Shown: positions 48,409-57,236 of the stretch, one piece after another
Layout of the letters: each line of letters begins with the position of its first letter
Numbering within the stretch: position 1 is the first letter of the stretch
Assembly: GCA_964538915.1 (NCBI GenBank)
Contig: CAZIFB010000006.1
Coordinates: 62,001-126,000 of the forward strand
Length of the DNA: 64,000 nucleotides
Direction: 5' to 3'
Origin: JAEUHQ01 sp964538915
Lineage (GTDB): Bacteria; Planctomycetota; UBA1135; UBA2386
Translations under genes and position numbers: made by a program
The notes under the pieces: generated by a model
Seen by the model: the letters and a program-made list of their open reading frames with translations, nothing else
Database searches by the model: none
What the model was told of the DNA's origin: nothing

Positions 48409-50130
48409 GTGACGCGGGTTCGCGGTGAGTCGGTCGCTCCTGGCCTCGCGGTCGGACAGGTCGTGCTGCGCGGGTTCGCCCCGGAGGCGACCGGGCGCCG
48501 GATCGCGGCCGACGAGATCGAGACGGAGCTCAACCGCCTGCGCGACGCGCTGCAGAAGAGCCGCGCCCAGATCGAGGAGATCAAGCAGAAGCAGAGCGAC
48601 AGCCTCGGCGAGGCCGAACGGCACATCTTCGACGCACACCTCGCCTACCTCGGCGACGCGATGTTCGTGACGGAGATCGAATCGCAGGTGCTGCAGGAAC
48701 GGTTGTCGGTGCGCGAAGCGGTGCAGGCGGTGTTCGCGAAGTACGACCGCATCTTCCAGCTGGTCGAGAGCGAACTGCTGCGCCGCCGCGCGAGCGACCT
48801 TCGCGACGTCGCGACGCGCCTCCTGCGCAATCTCGAGGCGGACGCCGTTCGCGGGGCCGCCGCGCCGACCGGTCCCTACATCCTGGCGGCCCGTCGTCTC
48901 ACGACCGCGGACATGTTCAACCTCGACAACGAGAAGGTCGAGGGCATCGTCGCCGAGGAAGGCGGCATGAGTTCGCACGCGGCGATCCTCGCGCGCGGCA
49001 TGGGCATTCCGACCGTGACGGGCATTCGCGATCTGCCACGGCTGCTCCGCGACGGCGACCTGGTCGTGCTCGACGCGTCGGCCGGAGAACTGGTGACGTC
49101 GCCCGACGACACGACACTGGCCGAAGCGACGATCGGCGCGCAGCGGTGGAAGACCAGCAAGGCGCAGGCGCCGGTCGCCTCCGACCTGTCTCGGCACCTG
49201 ACGCGCGACGGCACGCCCGTGCGGGTGCTGGGTTCGTGCGGCAGCGCCGGCGAAGCGGACCTCGTGCGCACGTTCGGGATGGAGGGCATCGGTCTCTTCC
49301 GCACCGAGCTGCAGTTCCTGGTCGCGAAGTCGCGGCCGAGCGAGGACGCACTCGTCAGCAGTTACCGCCAGGTGATCGAGAGCCAGCACGGGCGCCCCGT
49401 GTCGTTCCGGCTGCTCGACGCGTCGCCGACGACGCTCGGCCTAGAGGAGCGCCATCAGGAACGCAACCCGGCGATGGGGCAGCGCGGCGTGCGCGGCCTG
49501 CTCGCGCAGAAGGACGTGCTGCGGCTGCAACTCCGCGCGATCCTGCGCGCAGCGGCCGGTGCGTCCGGGGTCGCGGTGCTCGTTCCGTTCGTCACGAGTG
49601 TCTGGGAACTGCAGCGCGTGAAGGCAGCACTGCTCGAAGAGCGCGTCGCGCTGAAGAAGGCCGGGGTCGCGACCGCCAGCGACGTCGAGCTCGCGCCCGT
49701 CATCGAGGTGCCCGCCGCCGCGATGTCGCTCGGTGCGCTGCTGACGGAGAGCGATTTCGCCGTCGTCGCGGTGGACGACCTGCAGGCGCACCTGCTCGCC
49801 GCCGACCGCGACAACGCGTCGGTTCGCGAATACCACGAGATGGTGCACCCGGCGGTGTTCGAAGTGCTCGCCCGCCTCGCGAAGGACGCCGAGCGGCGCA
49901 ACAAGCCGCTGATCCTGTTCGGCGAGAGTGCAGCCGATCCGTCGCGCGTGCCGTTCTACCTCGGTGTCGGCTACCGCAGTTTCTCGATCGCGCCGGTCCG
50001 GCTGCGCAGCGTGTTGCGCGTGATGCACCGCTACTCGATCGACGAATGCCGCCGCGTTTCGGCGCGCATTCTCGAGGCGCCGCGCACGCTCGACGTGCAG
50101 AAGGTGCTCGTCAACCTCGAAGTCGAGTGA
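48409..50130 (+). CDS. ptsI: PTS enzyme I homologue lacking key catalytic residues
   Basis: This 573-residue protein matches enzyme I. It has an N-terminal swivel domain with the phospho-His motif EEGGMSSHAAILARGMGIP, then a PEP-binding-type barrel (MEGIGLFRTELQFL; ERNPAMGQRGVRG; LRLQLRAILRAAAG; EVPAAAMSLG). By my alignment, the DIGGDK segment of active enzyme I is DASPTTLG, SIGTNDLTQ is VVAVDDLQA, and the Cys of MCGELAGD is Phe in LILFGESAADP. It may be a regulatory paralogue or accept phosphate differently. No HPr or sugar permease is in the window. GTG 48409 has GGAGG at good spacing. Its last 20 bases overlap the convergent gpmA. Confidence 0.82.
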   Translation: MTRVRGESVAPGLAVGQVVLRGFAPEATGRRIAADEIETELNRLRDALQKSRAQIEEIKQKQSDSLGEAERHIFDAHLAYLGDAMFVTEIESQVLQERLSVREAVQAVFAKYDRIFQLVESELLRRRASDLRDVATRLLRNLEADAVRGAAAPTGPYILAARRLTTADMFNLDNEKVEGIVAEEGGMSSHAAILARGMGIPTVTGIRDLPRLLRDGDLVVLDASAGELVTSPDDTTLAEATIGAQRWKTSKAQAPVASDLSRHLTRDGTPVRVLGSCGSAGEADLVRTFGMEGIGLFRTELQFLVAKSRPSEDALVSSYRQVIESQHGRPVSFRLLDASPTTLGLEERHQERNPAMGQRGVRGLLAQKDVLRLQLRAILRAAAGASGVAVLVPFVTSVWELQRVKAALLEERVALKKAGVATASDVELAPVIEVPAAAMSLGALLTESDFAVVAVDDLQAHLLAADRDNASVREYHEMVHPAVFEVLARLAKDAERRNKPLILFGESAADPSRVPFYLGVGYRSFSIAPVRLRSVLRVMHRYSIDECRRVSARILEAPRTLDVQKVLVNLEVE

Positions 50131-50830
50131 ACGCCCCGTCGGCGGTCGCATCGTCCACGATCAGCGGTCGCAGCGCCGCATCCAGTCGGTAGCGCCGCGG
50201 CAGCGCGTTGCCCAGATTGCCGTCGGGCAGGCCTTCTGCCGTGACGCCTTCGAGCGGGCGGATCAGGGCGCGCAGCGACAGGTTGTGCGCGACGATCAGC
50301 ACGGGCCGCCCGGCGGAGAGCAGCGGCCGCAGTTCGTCCCACACGGGATCGACGCGCGCAGTCATGTCCGCGAGCGACTCCGTTCGCGGCAGGTCGCCGG
50401 CGACGTGGGCGTAACGCGGATCCGAACGCGGATCGTCGGTGCCGCTCGCGTCGGCGGGGGGCGGCGCCGAGTTCCACTGTCGCCGGAACGCCCGCGACGC
50501 GTCGCGGCCGTACACCAGGTCCGCGTCGGCGCGGGTGCCGCCCTGCAGCGCGCCGTAGTGCCGTTCGTTGAGGCGCCAGTGCGCGGTGCGCGGCGGCGCG
50601 ATGCCGAGTTCGCCGAGGATCCGGTCCGCGGTCGCGGTCGCCCGCTGCAACATGGACGTGAAGACCGCTGCGAACGGGATCCCGAGCCGGCGCAGCAGGC
50701 GCCCGGCAGCGGCGGCCTCTTCGACGCCGCGCGCCGTGAGCGGCACGTCGCGCCATCCGGCGATCGTGCCGGCGGCGTTCGCGGCGCTCTGGCCGTGGCG
50801 CACGATCACGAGGTCGACGGTCGCCGTCAC
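50111..50830 (-). CDS. gpmA: Phosphoglycerate mutase (cofactor-dependent type)
   Basis: This 239-residue histidine-phosphatase-superfamily enzyme has LVIVRHGQSAANAAGTIAGW (catalytic His), LTARGVEEAAAAG, LNERHYGALQGG and VLIVAHNLSLRALIRPLEG. The ERHYG motif marks 2,3-bisphosphoglycerate-dependent mutases of glycolysis rather than general phosphatases. GTG 50830 overlaps the thpR stop, so the two are coupled. Confidence 0.85.
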   Translation of the reverse strand: MTATVDLVIVRHGQSAANAAGTIAGWRDVPLTARGVEEAAAAGRLLRRLGIPFAAVFTSMLQRATATADRILGELGIAPPRTAHWRLNERHYGALQGGTRADADLVYGRDASRAFRRQWNSAPPPADASGTDDPRSDPRYAHVAGDLPRTESLADMTARVDPVWDELRPLLSAGRPVLIVAHNLSLRALIRPLEGVTAEGLPDGNLGNALPRRYRLDAALRPLIVDDATADGAFTRLRG

Positions 50831-51396
50831 GAGGCGGGCGCGCCCGGCGGCACGGGCCGGCGCAGCATCGGCGTGTGGATCGGGCCGCTCGGCAAGAGTT
50901 CACTGCGGTAGAGCACGAGGCCGGTAGGTGCGAACGGCTTCGGATTCAGTTCCTTGCCGAGCTCCTCGAACTGCTTCACCATGGCGAACACGCCGAACGC
51001 GCTGCGCACACGACCCAGCGTGACGTGCGGCACGAAGCCGCGCTTCTCGCGCGGCACGCCGAGGCGCTCGGCGCCGGCTTCGAGGCGTTCGTGCAGCGCT
51101 GCCACGGCCTCCACGTCGCCGGAGATGCCCGCCCAGACGACGCGCGGTTCGCCGCGGGGCGGGAAGTGGCCGAGGCCTTTGAGCGACAGTGACAGCGGGG
51201 GGACTTCGAGTTCGCTCACGACGGCCCGCAGCCCGTCGGCGGCGGCGGGATCGAGTTCGCCCGCGAACACGAGCGTCAGGTGCATCTGGTCCGGCGGCAC
51301 CCACTTCACGTTGCCCTTCTTGCCGACGCGGTCCGCGACCTTGGCGAGGTGGTTCCTGACCGGAGCGGGCAGATCGAGGGCAACGAAGCAGCGCAC
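50827..51396 (-). CDS. thpR: RNA 2',3'-cyclic phosphodiesterase
   Basis: This 189-residue 2H phosphoesterase opens cyclic phosphates at RNA ends. It has the two HxTx motifs, MHLTLVFAGE and VPHVTLGRVR, with CFVALDLPAPVRNHL at the start. I chose GTG 51396 because the family normally begins just before FVALD; an ATG at 51420 would overlap the divergent PhzF gene. Confidence 0.85.
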   Translation of the reverse strand: MRCFVALDLPAPVRNHLAKVADRVGKKGNVKWVPPDQMHLTLVFAGELDPAAADGLRAVVSELEVPPLSLSLKGLGHFPPRGEPRVVWAGISGDVEAVAALHERLEAGAERLGVPREKRGFVPHVTLGRVRSAFGVFAMVKQFEELGKELNPKPFAPTGLVLYRSELLPSGPIHTPMLRRPVPPGAPAS

Positions 51397-51418
51397 GGTC
51401 GCATGGTAGAAGGATGGC

Positions 51419-52216
51419 ATGAGCAACGTGCCATGCTTTCACGTCGACGCGTTCACCGACCGCGCGTTCGCCGGCAACCCCGCGGTCGTGTGCCTGCTCG
51501 ACCGGAACAGGCCTGCGAAGTGGATGCAGGCGGTGGCGGCCGAGATGAATCTGTCCGAGACCGCGTTCGTGCGCCCGATCGCGAAGGGCTTCTCCCTGCG
51601 GTGGTTCACGCCGAAGGTCGAGGTCGACCTCTGCGGCCACGCGACGCTCGCCGCGGCGCACGTGCTGTGGAGCGAGCGGATCGCGAAGAAGGGCGCCGCG
51701 CTGCGGTTCTCGACTCGCAGCGGCGTGCTGACTGCGTCGCCGAGGGACGGCGCGATCGAACTCGACTTTCCCGCCCGCACCGCGCGTCCGTGCGAACGGC
51801 CCGCCGGCCTCGGCCATGCGCTCGGCGCCGCACCGCGCGCCGTCGCGCGCAACCAGGACGACTTCGTCGTGGAACTGGCGAGCGAACGCGCGGTGCGCGC
51901 GCTCCGGCCGGACTTCACGCTGCTGGCGGCTCTGCCCGTGCGCGGGGTCGCGGTCACGGCGCGCTCCTCGGACCGGCGGTTCCACTTCGTGTCGCGGTTC
52001 TTCGCGCCGCGCGTCGGCATCGACGAGGACCCGGTGACCGGATCGGCGCACTGCGCCCTCGCACCCTGGTGGGCCGAGCGCCTCGGCAAGACCGCGATGA
52101 AGGGCAGGCAGCTCTCGGCACGCGGCGGTGTGGTCGCGGTCCGCGTCGACGGGGATCGAGTCGCGCTGCGCGGCTCGGCGGTGACGGTCGTGCGCGGACA
52201 GCTCGTCGTCGGCTGA
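51419..52216 (+). CDS. PhzF-family isomerase-like protein
   Basis: This 265-residue protein has the PhzF fold. FHVDAFTDRAFAGNPAVVCLL opens it, NLSETAFV carries the catalytic Glu, RWFTPKVEVDLCGHATLAAAHVL follows, and IDEDPVTGSAHCALAPWWAE is the C-terminal phosphate-type motif. Family members isomerise or epimerise small acids; outside phenazine clusters the substrate is usually unknown, as here. It is divergent from thpR. Confidence 0.85.
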   Translation: MSNVPCFHVDAFTDRAFAGNPAVVCLLDRNRPAKWMQAVAAEMNLSETAFVRPIAKGFSLRWFTPKVEVDLCGHATLAAAHVLWSERIAKKGAALRFSTRSGVLTASPRDGAIELDFPARTARPCERPAGLGHALGAAPRAVARNQDDFVVELASERAVRALRPDFTLLAALPVRGVAVTARSSDRRFHFVSRFFAPRVGIDEDPVTGSAHCALAPWWAERLGKTAMKGRQLSARGGVVAVRVDGDRVALRGSAVTVVRGQLVVG

Positions 52217-52221
52217 CCGCG

Positions 52222-53115
52222 TCAACCTTCGCCGTGCCACTCGGCGGTGAGGTCGAGCCACATCGCGAGGCCCTGGAACGGCGCGAACCGCGCGTAGCGC
52301 TTCTCGACCGCGCGGTCGGACGGCGGCTTCTTCGTGCCGTCCATCTCGGCGAGGCGCGCGCGACACCAGCTGTCGAGCGCGAGGTGTTCGTAGTGGCCGC
52401 AGAGCCGCATCGCCTGGCCCGCGGCGTACGGGCCGAAGCCGTGCAGCCCGACGAGGCGGCGCCACAGGGCGTCCTTCGACGGCTCGCGGAGGAAGAGGTC
52501 GTCGTGCAGCGTGCCGTCGTCGAACGCTCCCGCGAGCGTGTCGGCGGCGCGGGCCCGATACCCCGTGCGCACCACGTCGCGCCAGAACGCTTCGTCGCGT
52601 CGGCACTGCCGCGGCGTCGGGAACGCACGTTCCCCGCTCGGCGCCGCCGTGCCCGCGGCCGCGACGAGGTTCTTCGTCATCGCCTCGGTGCCCGACCACG
52701 TCGTGTTCGTGGTGAACAGGAGCTTCATCAGGTCCTCGAACACCGTCGCCGATCGCATGAGCCGTCCCGCGCCGCGGCGCGCCGCCCAGCGGAGCCGCGG
52801 CTCGCCGCGGCACATGCCGTGGAACGGCGCGAGGTCGTCGTCGAGCCGCAGCATGTGCACGATCTGCGCCTTCGCCGCGCGTTTGCCGTCCGTGTCGAGG
52901 CGGCGTTCGCTCGCGATGCGCAGCACGAGCCGGTCGCGTCCTTCCTGTCGCAGCGTCGCGTCCACGGCGTCGTCGCCGACGAGCAGCACCGTCGAGAACG
53001 TGCGCGAGGCCTCGTCGAAGCGATGCGGCGCGAGCGCGACCCAGCCGTGGCCGAACAGGCAGAGGCGGAGATCGAACGGAGGTTCGACGGAGATGCGCAG
53101 CGTCGCCACGGCCAT
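52222..53115 (-). CDS. HhH-GPD DNA glycosylase
   Basis: This 297-residue protein resembles 3-methyladenine or 8-oxoguanine glycosylases. An N-terminal beta domain (LRISVEPPFDLRLCLFGHG) precedes a helical domain with the helix-hairpin-helix LVGLHGFGPYAAGQAMRLCG. The catalytic Asp is in LALDSWCR. The Lys of bifunctional OGG1-type enzymes is not visible at the expected place, so a monofunctional AlkA-like base excision enzyme is more likely. The damaged base removed is unknown. Confidence 0.78.
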   Translation of the reverse strand: MAVATLRISVEPPFDLRLCLFGHGWVALAPHRFDEASRTFSTVLLVGDDAVDATLRQEGRDRLVLRIASERRLDTDGKRAAKAQIVHMLRLDDDLAPFHGMCRGEPRLRWAARRGAGRLMRSATVFEDLMKLLFTTNTTWSGTEAMTKNLVAAAGTAAPSGERAFPTPRQCRRDEAFWRDVVRTGYRARAADTLAGAFDDGTLHDDLFLREPSKDALWRRLVGLHGFGPYAAGQAMRLCGHYEHLALDSWCRARLAEMDGTKKPPSDRAVEKRYARFAPFQGLAMWLDLTAEWHGEG

Positions 53116-53219
53116 CGACGGAAGGAGACGCACTCGCCGGTGCCGCGCAAGGGGTCGATGCCATCGTGGCGTCGGGATCACCGTGCAGCGGCTCGCCGCG
53201 CGCCGCCGAAACGGCCCGC

Positions 53220-53420
53220 ATGAGTTCGTGCGCCCCGTGTTCCGCTTCTGCCACCGCGATCGTGATCCGCGGCGCGGACGTCGCGATGCTCGGCAAGCTG
53301 CTGCAGCAGCAGAAGCGCGAGGGGCAGGCCGCCGTGCAGTTGATCGAAGGCGCCGAAGTCGCACCGGCGCGCGGCGCGGCCGAGCCGGGCAAGGGCAGCC
53401 TCGTCGACGTCGTCGCCTAG
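53220..53420 (+). CDS. Small YjfB-like protein
   Basis: This 66-residue protein reads VAMLGKLLQQQKREGQAAVQ, then LIEGAE, and ends LVDVVA. This pattern (an amphipathic helix with QxxxG, then a short tail) matches the small putative-motility (YjfB) family common in several phyla, whose role is not known. The start ATG 53220 is a choice among several; the first 18 residues look less protein-like. It is convergent with the glutamine amidotransferase gene. Confidence 0.5.
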   Translation: MSSCAPCSASATAIVIRGADVAMLGKLLQQQKREGQAAVQLIEGAEVAPARGAAEPGKGSLVDVVA

Positions 53421-53433
53421 TGCCCGGCGCGCA

Positions 53434-54288
53434 TCACGCCGTCATCGTGCGCACCGAGGTCTGGCCGTCCTTGCCGACCAGCACCATCGAGTTGCGCGAC
53501 AGCGGCTGCCAGCCGTAGTCCTCGCTGAGCGGTTCGGAGCTGACGAGCACACAGCCGTGCCCGTGTGCCGGTGCCAGCATGCGGCACGCACCGTCGTGGC
53601 AGACGTAGAGGCGCCCCGTGTGCACGAAGAGGCTCTCTCCGTCGTAGTCGGGCTCCGTCGTGTAGCGGCACGCGACGGCGCACTCGCCGTCGGTGAGGGC
53701 GAGGTTGAGGTAGGAGAACGCCCCGTTGCCGTGCCGCCTGCCGAGGTCGACGACGCGCGCGACGGCTCCCTGCAGCGCGGCCGCCAGTTTCTCGATGCCC
53801 GTGGCGCTCGTCTTCTCGAGTTCGTCGATGACGAGGGCGAACAGGTGTTCCGAGTCGGTGTTGCCCTGCACGCTGGCGAACGCGCGGTCGCCGACGGAGT
53901 TGAGCAACGGCCGCCGCAGCACCGGGAAGTCGCCGACGTCGCCGTTGTGCATGAACGCGTAGCGACCGCTGCGGAACGGGTGGCAGTTCGCTTCGCTCTG
54001 GCCGCCGTGCTTCGTGGCTGCGCGCACGTGCGCGAAGATCAGGTGGCTCTGCACGACGCGGGCGAGTTCGAGCAGGTTGTTGTTGTTCCACGCCGGCGTC
54101 ACGGAACGGAACAGCGCGGGCTCCTGGGCCATCTCCGGCGCGTACCAGGCGATGCCGAACCCGTCGCCGTTCAGCGGCTCCTCCTGGCTGCTGCTGTGGA
54201 AGCTCTGGTCGATGATCGAGTGCTTCGGTTCGACGACGAGCGACGAGAGGCGGATGCTCGGGCCGAGGTACATCGTGAACCGGCACAT
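53434..54288 (-). CDS. Class II glutamine amidotransferase (EgtC/YafJ-like)
   Basis: This 284-residue protein starts MCRFTMYLGP; after Met removal Cys2 is the N-terminal nucleophile that takes ammonia from glutamine. EPLNGDGFGIAWYAPE, FAHVRAATKHGGQSEANCHP, FMHNGDVGDF and NTDSEHLFALVIDEL are typical of the stand-alone YafJ/EgtC branch. Its substrate is unknown, and no ergothioneine genes are nearby. Confidence 0.85.
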   Translation of the reverse strand: MCRFTMYLGPSIRLSSLVVEPKHSIIDQSFHSSSQEEPLNGDGFGIAWYAPEMAQEPALFRSVTPAWNNNNLLELARVVQSHLIFAHVRAATKHGGQSEANCHPFRSGRYAFMHNGDVGDFPVLRRPLLNSVGDRAFASVQGNTDSEHLFALVIDELEKTSATGIEKLAAALQGAVARVVDLGRRHGNGAFSYLNLALTDGECAVACRYTTEPDYDGESLFVHTGRLYVCHDGACRMLAPAHGHGCVLVSSEPLSEDYGWQPLSRNSMVLVGKDGQTSVRTMTA

Positions 54289-54360
54289 GGCGGCTGCTCT
54301 TACCCGAAGTCGCGACCCCGTGCAGGGCAGCGCCCGTTTCGGCTACAACGCCGCCCCCCG

Positions 54361-55455
54361 ATGACCCCGGACCCGACCACGACCGCTGCGCTGCCGGCCG
54401 AACTGCGCCTCGGGTCCGTGCGCATCGGCGGCCCGGCCGTGCAGGCGGCGCTGTCGGGATACTCGGATCTCGCGATGCGCACCGTCGCGCGCGAACTCGG
54501 GGCGCCCTACGCGCTGAACGAAGTCGTGCTCGACGAACACGTGCTGCGGAAGGGGAAACTGCAGCGGCGCATCCTGTCCGTTCCCGAGCACGACCATCCG
54601 GTCGGCGGGCAGTTGATGGGATCGGATCCCGCGAACTTCGGCGCGGCGGCGCGCGAACTCGTGCGCGCCGGCTACGACGTGATCGACGTCAACTTCGGCT
54701 GCCCCGTGAGCAAGGTGCTCGGCCGTCACCGCGGCGGCTGGCTGCTGCAGGATCCGGACACGGCGCTCGCGATCGTCGACGCGGTGGTGCAGGCGGTCGC
54801 CGGCGACGCGCCGGTCACGGTCAAGATGCGGCGCGGCTCGGACGACTCGCCCGATGCGGAGGCGCGCTTCTGGCGGATCCTCGACGGCGCGATCGCACGC
54901 GGGATCACCGCGGCGACGGTGCATCCGCGCACCGTGCAGCAGAAGTACGTCGGTCCGAGCCGCTGGCCGTTCCTCGCCCGCGTGAAGCGGCACGTCGGCG
55001 CGTTCCCCATCCTCGGCAGCGGCGACCTGTTCTCGGCGTTCGACGTCGTCGCGATGTTGCGCGAGACGGGGGTGAACGCGGTCACCGTCGCGCGCGGCTG
55101 CATCGGCAATCCGTTCGTGTTCGGCCAGGTCGCGGATCTGCTCGAAGGCCGCCCGGCGCTGCGCCCGACGCACGCGATGCAGCGCGCGGCGCTCCTGCGC
55201 CACTGGCAGGTCGCGGTCCCGTTCCACGGCGGCGAACGGAACGCGCTGCCGCACGTGCGCATGCACGCGATCAAGTACGGCCAGTACCACCGCGATCCGC
55301 TGTTCGCCCGCGACCGGCTCGTCACGATGCGCGGGCCCGAGGACCTGCCGCGGCTCGTCGAGGAGGTCTTCGCCGATCGCTTCGACGACGGCCCGCGCCG
55401 CGAACTGCGCCCCGAGGACGCGGTGGTTCCGGCGATCGCGAGCTGCAGCGAGTGA
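54361..55455 (+). CDS. tRNA-dihydrouridine synthase, DusB-like
   Basis: This 364-residue FMN enzyme has ALSGYSDLAMRTVAREL, GQLMGSDPANFGAAARELV, YDVIDVNFGCPVSKVLGRHR with the catalytic Cys, PVTVKMRRGSDD, TVHPRTVQQKYVG and NAVTVARGCIGNPFVFGQ. It is the second Dus homologue in the window; the other is at 26913-28022 and is Dus3-like, so they probably modify different tRNA positions. Confidence 0.87.
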   Translation: MTPDPTTTAALPAELRLGSVRIGGPAVQAALSGYSDLAMRTVARELGAPYALNEVVLDEHVLRKGKLQRRILSVPEHDHPVGGQLMGSDPANFGAAARELVRAGYDVIDVNFGCPVSKVLGRHRGGWLLQDPDTALAIVDAVVQAVAGDAPVTVKMRRGSDDSPDAEARFWRILDGAIARGITAATVHPRTVQQKYVGPSRWPFLARVKRHVGAFPILGSGDLFSAFDVVAMLRETGVNAVTVARGCIGNPFVFGQVADLLEGRPALRPTHAMQRAALLRHWQVAVPFHGGERNALPHVRMHAIKYGQYHRDPLFARDRLVTMRGPEDLPRLVEEVFADRFDDGPRRELRPEDAVVPAIASCSE

Positions 55456-55564
55456 GTATCCGCCGGTGGCCCAGTTAGAGGCGGCACGGCCGGGACTTGA
55501 CGCTGTCAGGACCCTGCCGGTAGCGTTGACGGTCGGAGAGGCTCTCGCCAACGAGGATCCGACA

Positions 55565-55888
55565 TTGAAAGCGCTGTCTTGTGTTGTTGCAGCTATCGCT
55601 TTTCTGGCTGGGGAGGCGCCCGTAGACGTGTGGGCCCGCTCGGCTTCCGGGCCTGTCTCACGGCCCGTGTTCGAACCACCACTCGTAGTCGTATACGTTG
55701 TTTCTTCGACTTCGCAGTGCAGCCCCGTTGTCAGCTGTGACCCGTCGATCAGCGCCGGTCCAGGCGCCTTTGCGCAGGAGAAGTGTCCATGCGACCGGGC
55801 GAGTATTGGACTGCAGTTTGGTCTCCCACCCCAGTGCTGGACTCCATACCAGTGGCCCTTGGCGATGAACGCAATTGCGTCGAAGTGA
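55565..55888 (+). CDS. Signal-peptide ORF at the start of the low-GC patch
   Basis: This 107-residue frame from TTG 55565 (GAGGA eight to nine bases upstream) begins with a signal peptide (ALSCVVAAIAFLAG) and has several Cys residues. The end (after about 55780) looks less protein-like, while the overlapping frame starting at 55783 looks better. I suspect one Cys-rich secreted protein whose reading frame shifts near 55775-55790, through a real frameshift or a sequence error. The frame is open back to 55466, but that part shows no support. No family is recognised. Confidence 0.4.
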   Translation: MKALSCVVAAIAFLAGEAPVDVWARSASGPVSRPVFEPPLVVVYVVSSTSQCSPVVSCDPSISAGPGAFAQEKCPCDRASIGLQFGLPPQCWTPYQWPLAMNAIASK

Positions 55889-56289
55889 CGATAGCGAGTG
55901 TCGACAGGGAGCCTGGGGAATGTTGCGGAGAAACTGTTGAGCCTTGGAAGGACTGTTGCTTCTCCGTCAATGGATCTCTGGTCGTTAGCTCGTGCTGCAC
56001 GGTTGCTCCATGCAATCAGGGAGCACACATGGAGCCAATCTACTGCTGCTGGGGCAACACAGTTGAGGTGCCCAATGACTCCGACTGCTCTGGCGTCGGG
56101 GGCGGGAAGGCTGGCGTGGGTGGCCCGGGGGCCCACGTGTTTCGCAAGCGATTGTTTGCACTCTGCATGAAGTCAGACACCAGCCAGGTGCTGGATTTCG
56201 GGATCAAGTGCTCCGTAGCAGCGTGGCCACAATATACCGCGATCGCTGCGATAGGCATGAAGGTGAAGTGCAAGTGCCCATTGCCATGA
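55783..56289 (+). CDS. Cys-rich hypothetical protein in the low-GC patch
   Basis: This 168-codon frame has 15 Cys, several as CC pairs (GECCGETVEPWKDCC, VSSCCTVAPC, YCCWG), suggesting a disulfide-rich exported protein, yet it has no signal peptide of its own. The preceding frame has one, which supports a frameshifted single gene spanning 55565-56289. Its TGA overlaps the next ATG (ATGA), which argues this frame is translated. GC content is low for this genome: 55921-55980 has 30 G+C of 60. Confidence 0.45.
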   Translation: MSMRPGEYWTAVWSPTPVLDSIPVALGDERNCVEVTIASVDREPGECCGETVEPWKDCCFSVNGSLVVSSCCTVAPCNQGAHMEPIYCCWGNTVEVPNDSDCSGVGGGKAGVGGPGAHVFRKRLFALCMKSDTSQVLDFGIKCSVAAWPQYTAIAAIGMKVKCKCPLP

Positions 56290-57182
56290 CGTTGAACCAA
56301 GTCAGAGTCTTGCTTTTTGGCTTGGCCGGCGGGCTTGCGATTGTATGTGTGCTGGCTCTCGGCACGTCGACACGGTCGCCTGCGCCCGAGTCTGTCAGAG
56401 CCTTCTCGATTTCCGAGATTCCGACCCTGCTAGGGGACCTTCATGAGGGCAAAGAGGTCCGAATTGTGCGGTCGCCTGCGGATGGCAAGGGCTCGGATGG
56501 CTCCGAGGCCGCAACTGGGCCAGGGACCATGAACCGGCTTCGAGGGTTCGGGCCCCTGCCGTCCTATGCAAGGAGGCGACTCCTTGGTGTGTACCAAGAG
56601 GGGATCGACAGCCTCGTCGCGAGATCTCAGGCTCCCCGCGAGAGCGGGACTGTTGCCGACGTGCTGGCCGAAGCGTCCGACTTGGCGCTCCTCGAGGAGT
56701 TCCGGGCCAAGCAGGCTGTGGTCTTGGCGGACGGGGCGTTCTTCGTCGAGTACGAGACCCTCCCGTCTTGGCCCGGATGGCGAGTCTTGGCTGAGCAGAA
56801 TCAGACTCTGGTCGTTGACGGAGACGGAAACCCCATTGCTGAGCCAGCCCAGTTTCAGGGCGACAAGGCATCCGTTGTTTCGCGAAGGCTGCCGGTGCTT
56901 GTTCCGATCGACTTGTCCAAGCATCCGGTCTTGGATGCGGCCTTGGCGTATCGACGGAATCTTGAGATCGCCGCTACGCAGGAGCGGATCGACGCATTCA
57001 ATGCGCTGTCGTTCGAACAGCGGAGTGGGAAACTCCAAGAGCATATTCGTGCTCGTGCCGCGATCTCTGCGTTGGGAGGGACTTCCATGGAACACCAGGA
57101 GGCGGTCGACAATTTGGCCAAGCACCTCCTTGATGTTCCGTTCGTCGATCGCACAACTCTTCTCGCTCGAATGAAGAAGTAG
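56286..57182 (+). CDS. Hypothetical membrane-anchored protein in the low-GC patch
   Basis: This 298-residue protein has one N-terminal helix (VLLFGLAGGLAIVCVLALG) and a soluble part with no known motif (SEIPTLLGDLHEGKEVRIV, VADVLAEASDLALLEEFRAK, RNLEIAATQERIDAFNALS). Codons ending in T or A are frequent, unlike neighbouring genes. It is coupled to the Cys-rich ORF by an ATGA overlap. The function is unknown; recent acquisition is possible. Confidence 0.6.
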   Translation: MTLNQVRVLLFGLAGGLAIVCVLALGTSTRSPAPESVRAFSISEIPTLLGDLHEGKEVRIVRSPADGKGSDGSEAATGPGTMNRLRGFGPLPSYARRRLLGVYQEGIDSLVARSQAPRESGTVADVLAEASDLALLEEFRAKQAVVLADGAFFVEYETLPSWPGWRVLAEQNQTLVVDGDGNPIAEPAQFQGDKASVVSRRLPVLVPIDLSKHPVLDAALAYRRNLEIAATQERIDAFNALSFEQRSGKLQEHIRARAAISALGGTSMEHQEAVDNLAKHLLDVPFVDRTTLLARMKK

Positions 57183-57236
57183 TCCGCAGCGTCGTCGGTC
57201 AAGACAAGGGCGGGGCGACCAAGCAGAATGGGCGAC

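Noticed and set aside
54343..56136. A 597-codon minus-strand frame across the low-GC patch
   Set aside because: Most of it mirrors the DusB-like gene. The part beyond 55455 has no signal peptide, ribosome site or known motif.
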